From Chloroflexota bacterium (lineage in GTDB: Bacteria > Chloroflexota > Dehalococcoidia > Lucifugimonadales > UBA3495), in assembly GCA_028874675.1 (NCBI GenBank), contig JAPPJA010000096.1, positions 1-5,209 on the forward strand: a stretch of 5,209 bases of DNA, written 5' to 3'. Of the stretch, positions 1-5,209 are shown one piece after another. The notes under the pieces are model-generated. The model was not told the DNA's origin. It made no database searches and worked only from the letters and a program-made list of their open reading frames with translations. Position numbers and translations under genes: made by a program. How positions within the stretch are numbered: position 1 is the first letter of the stretch; each line of letters opens with the position of its first letter.

Positions 1-1916
1 TCCATATTGTTGCGCAGGTTGGTGGTCAGGATGGCGATACCCTGATACTCCTCGATCCTTTGGAGCAGGTAGCTGACCTCGATGTTTGAATATCGGTCGT
101 GGGAACTGCGGACTTCAGCACGTTTGCCGAACAGCGCATCGGCCTCGTCAAAGAGCAAGATGGCATTGCCCCGCTCTGCGGCCAGAAAGACTTGCTCCAG
201 GTTCTTTTCCGTCTCACCTATGTATTTGCTGAGAGTATTCGACAGATCGACCCTCAACAGTTCCACTTCCAACTCTGTGGCGATGGCCTCTGCGGCCATG
301 GTCTTGCCCGTTCCCGACGGGCCCGTAAAGAGGGCGGTTAACCCTTTTCCCCATCCATTCCTGCATTCATATCCCCACTCCCCAAACACAACGGACATGT
401 GCCGGAAGCAGGAACAGATTTCCCGCAGCTGCTGCCTGTTTTCCTCGGGCAGTACCAGGTCCTCCAATGTGTGCGTGGACTCAAGCTTTCGCGAATACCG
501 CCTGACGTCGCTGTTGAATTCGGCGCGGAAATACTCGTTCAGATCAGTGAACTCAATAATTGGACCGTCCGGATTCCGGAGAAAAGACTTGTCCAGAGCC
601 GTCGCCACCGCTTCGCTTATTTCTCGCCCGCTGCAACGGTACCTGGCCGCCAGGCTGGTAAGTTCCCGGTCTGGGAAGCTGGTTTGCAGTCCAGCAAGGT
701 GCAGCCTCCATAATTCAGCTCTCTCCTGAAGCTCCGGAAGAGGCAGCTGCACCTCAAGTTCGAAAGCGCCGTTGCCTTGCGCACCGTACTCCTCGCGCGC
801 TCGCCAGGGACTGTCTCCACAAAACACGATGATGTCATCGCTTTCCCGTACCAGGCTCCCCATCGCCTTCCGGAGGTCGCATCGCCGCTGGTCATCGCCT
901 TCCAGCAGCTGGGTATTCCGGAAAAGGACCACGGCCTGCTGCAGCAAGGCCTGCCGGGACACCAGGCTTATCAGGCCCCCTGGTGTAACTTCCGACGACA
1001 GCAGTCCGGCGCAGTCCGCCTCCAGTAACCTTCGGCCCAGGGAACGGCAAATGGCCCTGGCCACCGTTTGTCTCCCGCAACCTGGCGCGCCCCACAGATG
1101 CAGTACCGGCGTTTTGTTGCGTTCCAATAGCCCCAATAGTTGCCCCTGCAGCTTGAGCAGACTGGCTTTGACCTCTTCAGGAAAAATGACGGAGTCCCAG
1201 TCCAGGGCCTCGCCGTTCAATTCAACGAAGGGAGCCAGGCGGGCATCCAGGCTGGGACCACCAAGCAAGAATTCCGCGGCCTGGCTGTCGAGGCCGATGC
1301 GCATATCCAGAAGGCTTCCCGAGACCTGCTGGGGGTCTGCCGAGAGTTCTATCACCCGGTATTTGATCAGCGGGGCGGCGCCCACAAAAGAGTGTCTGTG
1401 ATCAATCATCCCGTCGGGACTGTCGCAGATCACCTGCAATGCCAGTTCGACGGTGGGATTTCCCCGGGCAAGGTCACCCTGCAGGTACGAGTAGATTCGG
1501 GCGTAGTTGGAATCGATTTCGAGGACAAGGCACAACGTAATCACTGCCGTCTCAAACTCGTTCAGCCCCAGCGCCCGGCTCAGCTCGTCCAGCCTTGTTG
1601 GTTCTGCCTTCGCCTGGTTCCCCGACCTTCTCGCCTTCAGATCTCGCTCAAGCTCTCTGATCCTTGCCGTTTCCCTTCCCGGGTCACCATCTGCTGAGGC
1701 TTGGCTGTCTTCTCTTTGGGGCATAGACCCATCGCCTCGCTGTCCCGGCACGCTCAAGCTGCCCGGACCGCTTCCTTCATGCTCCCCGGCGCCGTCGCCA
1801 GCGAGGACGACTTGCCGGGCGAGCCGGAGGTCCAGCAATTCAAGATCAAGCTGCAGGTCAGCTAGCGTTTGATGAATCGATACCATCGCGGGTCCAGTCA
1901 TCCTGTTGCTGCCCAT
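1..1916 (-). CDS. eCIS-type two-domain AAA+ ATPase (C-terminus beyond window)
   Basis: 638 codons are open from ATG 1916 to the window edge; the missing C-terminus holds the rest of the second AAA domain. Order of parts: N-terminal helix (about 11-39); polar Gly/Ser/Asp/Glu-rich linker (about 40-106); helical/winged-helix region (about 107-235) with motifs GLNEFETAVITL and YLQGDLARGNPTVELAL, hallmarks of ATPases linked to extracellular contractile injection systems; first AAA module (about 240-465) with degenerate GAPGCGRQT (276-284); second AAA module from about 485 with Walker A GPSGTGKT (532-539), Walker B ILLFDEAD (586-593) and sensor-1 TTN (631-633). The family is cytoplasmic and thought to assist assembly or recycling of the particle; its exact substrate is not settled. 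GAGG five bases before ATG 1916 supports this start; ATGs at 1901 and 1886 are alternatives. It starts 21 bases after the receiver-like gene and is probably co-transcribed with it. AAA identity is near certain; eCIS linkage is inferred from architecture, since no structural gene is in view. Similar ATPases can occur alone. Confidence 0.9.
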   Translation of the reverse strand, partial: MGSNRMTGPAMVSIHQTLADLQLDLELLDLRLARQVVLAGDGAGEHEGSGPGSLSVPGQRGDGSMPQREDSQASADGDPGRETARIRELERDLKARRSGNQAKAEPTRLDELSRALGLNEFETAVITLCLVLEIDSNYARIYSYLQGDLARGNPTVELALQVICDSPDGMIDHRHSFVGAAPLIKYRVIELSADPQQVSGSLLDMRIGLDSQAAEFLLGGPSLDARLAPFVELNGEALDWDSVIFPEEVKASLLKLQGQLLGLLERNKTPVLHLWGAPGCGRQTVARAICRSLGRRLLEADCAGLLSSEVTPGGLISLVSRQALLQQAVVLFRNTQLLEGDDQRRCDLRKAMGSLVRESDDIIVFCGDSPWRAREEYGAQGNGAFELEVQLPLPELQERAELWRLHLAGLQTSFPDRELTSLAARYRCSGREISEAVATALDKSFLRNPDGPIIEFTDLNEYFRAEFNSDVRRYSRKLESTHTLEDLVLPEENRQQLREICSCFRHMSVVFGEWGYECRNGWGKGLTALFTGPSGTGKTMAAEAIATELEVELLRVDLSNTLSKYIGETEKNLEQVFLAAERGNAILLFDEADALFGKRAEVRSSHDRYSNIEVSYLLQRIEEYQGIAILTTNLRNNM

Positions 1917-1937
1917 TTGCCCCTCGGGCGGAGCGAC
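1917..1937 (-). promoter_or_regulatory. Short in-frame junction with ATPase ribosome-binding site
   Basis: Between the receiver-gene TAA (1940-1938) and the ATPase ATG (1916-1914) are exactly seven sense codons in the same reading frame. The stretch contains GAGGGG, whose GAGG core lies five bases before ATG 1916 and decides that start over the ATGs at 1901 and 1886. The geometry fits translational coupling of the two genes. Confidence 0.6.
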
Positions 1938-2300
1938 TTACGAATCCAGCCACACTGAGCGGAACATGTCCTTGAGGCAGATGAGTGACGTATCGCCCAG
2001 GCTGGCCTTGACAATGCCTGTTTCGTATTTCATGGCTCGCCGGCCGTCCTCGGAGACGGCTATCACCTTGATGTGAGGGTATTCATCAAGGATATGGTCG
2101 GTGAGGCCGGGATCTCGCCCAGAAGAAGGAAGGTCGATTACCACAACGGTTGCCCCGCTGTTGCCGGCCTTCAGCAGGGCTTCGATGGAGCCCTCGGCTT
2201 CCCCCACCAGTTCAAACTCGGGGTCCTGGGACAATATTTCACACCAGTCCCGTCGCATACTCATGCGCGGGCAGGCGAACAGAATTCTTGCTCGGGCCAT
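1938..2300 (-). CDS. Stand-alone atypical receiver (REC-like) protein, 120 aa
   Basis: The protein follows the NarL/FixJ receiver pattern from end to end but has no output domain. Strand 1 reads RILFACP where canonical receivers have an Asp-Asp pair, so the Mg-binding acidic pair is Cys10-Pro11. VVVIDLPSS puts an Asp at the phosphoacceptor position (Asp56). IAVSEDG gives Ser83 at the Thr/Ser switch position. The usual GYLLKD segment aligns with KASLGD, so the conserved Lys is Gly102, although the following Asp-Thr-Ser matches the family. Without the acidic pair, normal Mg-dependent phosphorylation is unlikely, so a protein-binding role is the better guess. ATG 2300 has GGGAG six bases upstream. 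The stop is 21 bases before the ATPase start and in the same frame, suggesting coupled expression and perhaps a direct role as an ATPase partner. The receiver fold is likely; the function is unknown. Confidence 0.82.
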   Translation of the reverse strand: MARARILFACPRMSMRRDWCEILSQDPEFELVGEAEGSIEALLKAGNSGATVVVIDLPSSGRDPGLTDHILDEYPHIKVIAVSEDGRRAMKYETGIVKASLGDTSLICLKDMFRSVWLDS

Positions 2301-2434
2301 CTAAAGCTCCCGGATCAGGCTGTGGGGTCCCAGACATGAAAATCAAACCACAGCGCTCCCGGGATGTGCAGAGACCCTCGGTTCTAAAAAAGTACGGCAA
2401 GCGGTACCTGGAACTTTCTGGCGCCGGTCCCTGA

Positions 2435-2465
2435 TGTCAACCACCAGGGAGCCGCCCGGTTGACA
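2435..2465. promoter_or_regulatory. Inverted repeat with two outward-facing TTGACA boxes
   Basis: TGTCAACC (2435-2442) and GGTTGACA (2458-2465) are perfect 8-base inverted arms with a 15-base spacer, centres 23 bases apart, about two helical turns. Each arm contains a perfect -35 hexamer: TTGACA at 2440-2435 on the minus strand faces the receiver-ATPase genes, and TTGACA at 2460-2465 on the plus strand faces the LuxR gene. No good -10 box sits 17-18 bases beyond either one. It could therefore be a dimer operator or an activator-dependent promoter rather than a plain sigma-70 promoter. It lies about 135 bases upstream of the receiver start. Confidence 0.45.
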
Positions 2466-2587
2466 CACAATGAATCACGGCCAGAATCCGGACGTCCTGC
2501 GAGGTGGTCCAAAGAGAGAATGGGCCAAGCGGAGCCCGAGGCATGGGCTTACCGGCTAGTCGTAGCAGCCGTAGAGGGAGGCGGCAG

Positions 2588-2613
2588 TGGGAAATTGGTG
2601 GGGTAAATTCCCA
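2588..2613. repeat. Stem-loop downstream of the LuxR-type gene
   Basis: TGGGAAATT (2588-2596) and AAATTCCCA (2605-2613) pair at 8 of 9 positions around an 8-base loop. It lies about 80 bases after the LuxR stop in the minus-strand transcript. There is no T-run after it, so it is not a standard intrinsic terminator; it may be an RNA 3' stabiliser, a weak terminator or a protein site. Confidence 0.35.
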
Positions 2614-2692
2614 GCGTCAAGCAACCGTGGGGGAGAGTTGCGGAAGCAGGGTACCGGGGCGGCAGCATGCGCCCAGCTGGGAAGGGTTCGGG

Positions 2693-3379
2693 TTATCGGG
2701 TGGGGGTTTCGACCAGGCCGCAGTTGCGGGCGTACGTGGCGGCGTCGCGCCGGTTCTGAACCCGAAGCTTTTCAAGGATATTGTGCACGTAATTCTTGAC
2801 AGTCTGCACTTCCAGGCCCAGGAGCGACGCGATTTCCTTGTTGCTCAGGTCGTCGGCGACCAGCTGGAGAATTTCGGTCTCCCGGCGCGTGAAATTCTTC
2901 AACTTCTGGTCCTGCCTGGGTCCCAACTCGCGCCTGAAGGATGCCAGGCGTTCAAACAACAGGGCAGATATTTCGGGTGGACAGTGCATTCCCCCGACGT
3001 GAACACTGCGTATAGTTTTTGCCATCTCCGCCATTGAGTCGTTTTCCAGCGTATATCCCGCTGCCCCTGCCTCGATACAAGCCAGGATATCGCCGTTTGT
3101 ATTTGCCACTCCCAGGGCGACTACCTTCGGGTCAGAGAATCGCCTTTTGACATTTTGGATGCGCGCTTCCAGGCTCCCCGATTCCGAATAGACCTCCAGC
3201 AATGCCAGGTCCAGGCTTGGCTGCTGGATTTCTTCCGTGGGGAAGCCATTGTCGTAAGAAACGGGAGTAACGCAAAAGCCGTCTTCCTTCTGCAGGCAAT
3301 GGGCCAACCCCTCCCTGATTACCCTGACCTGGTGAACGATTCCTATTTCAATTGTAGGTGTCGCTCTTTCGGTGCCCAT
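2693..3379 (-). CDS. NarL/LuxR-family regulator with degenerate receiver domain
   Basis: A 228-residue DNA-binding regulator, usual length for the NarL/FixJ family. Residues 10-130 form a receiver-like domain (IREGLAHCL after strand 1; IEAGAAGYTLENDS near strand 5). Residues 163-221 form a clear LuxR-type HTH: FTRRETEILQLVADDLSNKEIA, then recognition helix VQTVKNYVHNILEKL. The receiver lacks every residue of the phosphorylation site: the acidic pair is His16-Gln17, the phosphoacceptor is Glu62 (LALLEVY), the switch Thr is Gly90 and the Lys is Glu112. It therefore probably acts constitutively or responds to a ligand or protein. ATG 3379 is chosen because the receiver begins right after it and a GGGAG lies 11 bases upstream; the in-frame ATG 3508 would add 43 residues without family similarity and has no visible ribosome site. 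It points the same way as the receiver protein and ATPase, 392 bases ahead, so it is a candidate regulator of them. Confidence 0.9.
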   Translation of the reverse strand: MGTERATPTIEIGIVHQVRVIREGLAHCLQKEDGFCVTPVSYDNGFPTEEIQQPSLDLALLEVYSESGSLEARIQNVKRRFSDPKVVALGVANTNGDILACIEAGAAGYTLENDSMAEMAKTIRSVHVGGMHCPPEISALLFERLASFRRELGPRQDQKLKNFTRRETEILQLVADDLSNKEIASLLGLEVQTVKNYVHNILEKLRVQNRRDAATYARNCGLVETPTR

Positions 3380-3555
3380 ACCTGGTAGGTCTCCCGTTGA
3401 ATCGCCAAACCCGTCCCATGGCTGCCAGCGCCCTGACCAATTGACCGTTAAAACCGGGAAAGTAACCCCAGACTTGTTATGGACCCCTGCGCCTGGGCTC
3501 CAGCGCATGAGCCGGTAGTGTCGAAGCAGAGCCTCTCATGAATGGCATATCACTT

Positions 3556-3607
3556 GTGAGAACCAGCCTCACGGCAGGTTCATAACTTATATGAGGAAAC
3601 CTCACAA
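3556..3607 (-). promoter_or_regulatory. AT-rich promoter-like block with TGAG/CTCA half-sites upstream of LuxR gene
   Basis: Two inverted repeats lie close together: GTGAG-N7-CTCAC (3556-3572) and TGAGG-AAA-CCTCA (3592-3604). On the minus strand TTGTGA (3607-3602), a 17-base spacer and TATGAA (3584-3579) form a weak sigma-70-like promoter overlapping the second palindrome, in a locally AT-rich stretch of otherwise GC-rich DNA. It would drive the LuxR-type gene with a leader of about 200 bases. The overlap of half-sites and promoter elements suggests an operator. The promoter match is only 4/6 plus 4/6. Confidence 0.4.
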
Positions 3608-4721
3608 TAAAAAGATGACTATGGGTCCAAGAAAGTAATGGCCTGGGTACTGGAAAAGTACCGACAATACCCGAAGCTTGCCGGAACAGATCATCGGGCA
3701 ATGCTGGCTTCTCACCGGTTCGTCATGGGCTGAACCTTCCGGAACGACCACTCTCGCAGCGTCGGCGGCCGGCCAACAATGGCCAGATGCGAGGTTTCTG
3801 CATCGGTCCTTCCCCCAAAATGTGCCGGCGGGATAACAGCAAGTACGTCTCGTTTCATTGCGGGCCCGTTGGAATGTACCTCTGATATCGAGTTCATCTG
3901 CTCACAGGCTTTTCAGGCGTGAGAGCAACCTTTGGCCCCCGACCTCACCCTGACCGACAAAGGCAGGGCCGGCAAGGACACTCTTACCTATCCAACTGCG
4001 GGATATCCAGCTTGGGAGGACCAAAGCCACCATCGAGCGTTTCCCGGGCGTGCCTACTATACATAGGTATTCTAGGTATTTGTCAATAACGCTACGCAAA
4101 GCCCGTCCAAATACCCCAGGTTGGCAACGCCCAGGCGTTTGACCATTCCACCACCAGCCATACCACAGAACGAATTGGCGGACAGGGTTTTAGCGTCGGC
4201 ATTCAAGGCCGGATTGGAATGCTGCGGCGGGGCCTGCTGGCGTCGGTGATTTATGGCCAGCCCGGCTTTGTCATTGCCAAAGCCAACGGTTGCCGGCTAT
4301 ACCGCAGCGGGTTACCCGTGAAGGTGTTCCATGAGGAGGCGTCCAAAGGGAGGCCATCGAGGAAGGATGCCTGTGCGCGCTCAGCGAGTCCGGTGTTCGC
4401 CGGCGCCCGCCGGCGGGCCAGTCGTCCCAGCAGGTTGCCGGACCTCCGTCACCTGGACAAAGGCAGCATGGAAGCGGGCCGGTTCATCCTCTCCCGTGGG
4501 GTTGCCCACGGCTCGAAGGGGGACGGAAAGGGGCGCCCTGGCTTTCCGGACAGCTCATCTGAAACGCTGGGCTGGGTATCGACCGTCATTTCGGCTTCCG
4601 AGGGAACCCCACACCTGTTCCGATCCAGTACGGTTGACCCCTGGCCGCCTCCCCGGATGCCCGCTCAAGGCAGGACCGACAATACGGACTGCGCCCTCGT
4701 CACCGTAAGCTCATTGGACTG
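3608..4721. other. Gene-poor interval of about 1.1 kb, possibly decayed
   Basis: No recognised protein, tRNA, rRNA or insertion sequence is seen on either strand. Small minus-strand frames at 3712-3897 (61 codons) and 3902-4099 (65 codons) lie four bases apart but have no family signature or good ribosome site. A plus-strand frame is open from 4090 to its TAG at 4723-4725, with first ATG at 4219 (168 codons). Its first part (4141-4335) reads like ordinary protein, but the rest is Arg/Ser/Pro-rich and low-quality. Also present are a perfect 7-base hairpin with GTTG loop (4494-4511) and a doubled CGCCGGCG (4398-4405, 4408-4415). The pieces would fit old gene remnants or a leader RNA region. Confidence 0.45.
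4056..4086 (-). promoter_or_regulatory. Sigma-70-like promoter with direct repeat in the spacer
   Basis: On the minus strand there is a perfect TTGACA (4086-4081) and a TATAGT (4061-4056; one mismatch to TATAAT), 19 bases apart. The spacer holds two copies of AATACCTA (plus-strand TAGGTATT at 4064-4071 and 4073-4080) separated by one base, a 9-base period. The block is strikingly AT-rich for this region. No recognised gene starts just downstream; the next certain start in that direction is the LuxR-type gene about 680 bases away. The long spacer weakens the call. Confidence 0.4.
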
Positions 4722-5209
4722 CTAGTGGCGGACCAGTTCCTTCATTTGGGGCAGCACCCGGCGTCCAAACAGCTCCACCTGCTCCATAACTCCCTCGTGG
4801 GACATACCCGGCTGCTGGAATGCCAGGTCCACCACGCCCACACCGCACCGATGGTGCAGTTCTTCCAGTTGACCGGCCACCGTGTCCGGCCCGCCCACGA
4901 AGTTCAACTGGGCCCGGGGTGGACGGGCTGCCGAGGAGGGTGGGTCGCTGTCGGCCCGGGAGTCGTACCTGGAACCGCTTCGTGCCGCCACCACCGCCCG
5001 GGCCAGGGATGAACTGATGGAAAGACCCCGTTCTACTCCCCGTGCATGAAGACTATTCAGAAAGTCATTGGCTTCGCCGTCGGATTTAGCCAGGCAAATG
5101 CCGCCGCGATAAACGATGTTGTCCGGTGACGGCTTCCAACCGGCTTCCTGGCACCAGGTCCGGTACTTCTCCACAATACCGGCAGTGGCGTCAACGCTTT
5201 CGTAGGCGA
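4722..5209 (-). CDS. LLM-class (luciferase-like) flavin-dependent oxidoreductase, C-terminal part
   Basis: 161 codons are open from the right edge of the window to TAG 4724-4722; the start and the N-terminal half of the TIM barrel lie outside. Visible signatures are the end-of-barrel segment NFVGGPDTVAGQLEELH (about 102-118 of the visible part), followed by CGVGVVDLAFQQPGMSHE and a C-terminal helix ending LFGRRVLPQMKEL. This is the usual C-terminus of bacterial luciferase-family monooxygenases, which use FMN or F420. The segment YRGGICLAKSDGEAN (33-47) matches the strand before the variable insertion region. An Arg/Ser/Pro-rich stretch (about 76-98) is a likely flexible loop. Substrate cannot be told from this half. 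No terminator-like hairpin with a T-run follows the stop. Over 1.3 kb separates it from the regulator gene, so it is probably unrelated to the injection-system genes. Confidence 0.85.
   Translation of the reverse strand, partial: AYESVDATAGIVEKYRTWCQEAGWKPSPDNIVYRGGICLAKSDGEANDFLNSLHARGVERGLSISSSLARAVVAARSGSRYDSRADSDPPSSAARPPRAQLNFVGGPDTVAGQLEELHHRCGVGVVDLAFQQPGMSHEGVMEQVELFGRRVLPQMKELVRH

Larger units (their letters stand above)
2301..2692. other. 392-base intergenic gap between the two regulators
   Basis: No convincing gene is visible on either strand. Minus-strand ATG frames here are 39 codons or shorter and lack ribosome sites. The plus-strand open frames that cover the gap run on antisense to the flanking regulators. 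The gap holds a palindrome CCCAGCTGGG (2672-2681), a hairpin (2588-2613) and an inverted repeat with TTGACA arms (2435-2465). It is long enough to carry a separate promoter for the receiver-ATPase pair, or a long leader RNA. Confidence 0.6.

Noticed and set aside
82..729. 215-codon plus-strand frame
   Set aside because: Lies wholly antisense to the ATPase second AAA domain, whose minus-strand motifs are unmistakable; Ser/Arg-rich composition is typical of a shadow frame.
772..1401. 209-codon plus-strand frame
   Set aside because: Antisense to the ATPase first AAA module and linker; no family signature and low-complexity composition.
2384..2411. Possible terminator: GTAC-loop-GTAC followed by six T on the minus strand
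   Set aside because: The stem is only four bases of self-complementary GTAC, too weak for an intrinsic terminator.
2504..2692. Structured RNA or tRNA in the gap
   Set aside because: No cloverleaf arms, no T-loop GGTTCGAA-type signature in the right place, and no recognised riboswitch core.
2504..3037. 177-codon plus-strand frame
   Set aside because: Most of it is antisense to the LuxR HTH and receiver; no own signature.
3380..3508. N-terminal extension of the LuxR-type regulator from ATG 3508
   Set aside because: The 43 added residues have no receiver similarity and no ribosome site, while ATG 3379 starts right at the domain with GGGAG upstream.
3477..3701. 74-codon minus-strand frame upstream of the LuxR-type gene
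   Set aside because: Runs through the AT-rich promoter-like block, has no recognisable motif and no ribosome site.
4398..4415. Doubled CGCCGGCG as a tandem repeat or recombination site
   Set aside because: Two short GC palindromes are expected by chance at this base composition.
4494..4511. Perfect 7-base hairpin with GTTG loop as a terminator for the LLM gene
   Set aside because: No T-run on either side and more than 200 bases past the stop; likely chance in GC-rich DNA.

Overview
The window appears to be the regulatory and ATPase end of a contractile-injection-type locus in a GC-rich bacterium of moderate gene density. All convincing genes lie on the minus strand. From right to left in transcription order they are: the C-terminal part of a luciferase-like (LLM) flavin oxidoreductase (4722-5209, cut by the window edge); about 1.3 kb without a recognisable gene; a NarL/LuxR-type regulator (2693-3379); a 392-base intergenic gap; a stand-alone 120-residue receiver-like protein (1938-2300); and a large two-AAA-domain ATPase (1-1916, C-terminus beyond the window). 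The ATPase is the longest open frame in the window but has no stop inside it, so it is easy to miss.

The ATPase has the layout of the ATPase found in extracellular contractile injection systems (eCIS; Afp15/PVC15-like): a helical/winged-helix region, a first AAA module and a second AAA module. The second module has intact Walker A, Walker B and sensor-1 motifs. The first has a broken Walker A (K to R, S/T to Q) and no acidic Walker B. If the assignment holds, the structural eCIS genes (sheath, tube, baseplate, DUF4157/DUF4255-type proteins) should lie to the left of base 1.

The most unusual feature is the pair of regulators next to this ATPase. Both have receiver domains that have lost the usual phosphorylation machinery. 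The LuxR-type regulator has lost all five key positions and has Glu in place of the phospho-accepting Asp, while its HTH is intact. The small receiver keeps the Asp and Ser but lacks the acidic pair and the Lys. It sits 21 bases upstream of the ATPase, in the same frame. Together they suggest control that does not use ordinary Asp phosphotransfer.

The non-coding stretches carry several candidate control elements: an inverted repeat whose arms contain two TTGACA boxes facing apart (2435-2465), a hairpin after the LuxR gene (2588-2613), an AT-rich promoter-like block with clustered TGAG/CTCA half-sites upstream of the LuxR gene (3556-3607), and an orphan TTGACA/TATAGT promoter with a direct repeat in its spacer (4056-4086). 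Taxonomy cannot be fixed from this window. The eCIS-type ATPase, NarL-like regulators and an LLM oxidoreductase would fit Chloroflexota or a neighbouring environmental lineage, but this is a weak inference.
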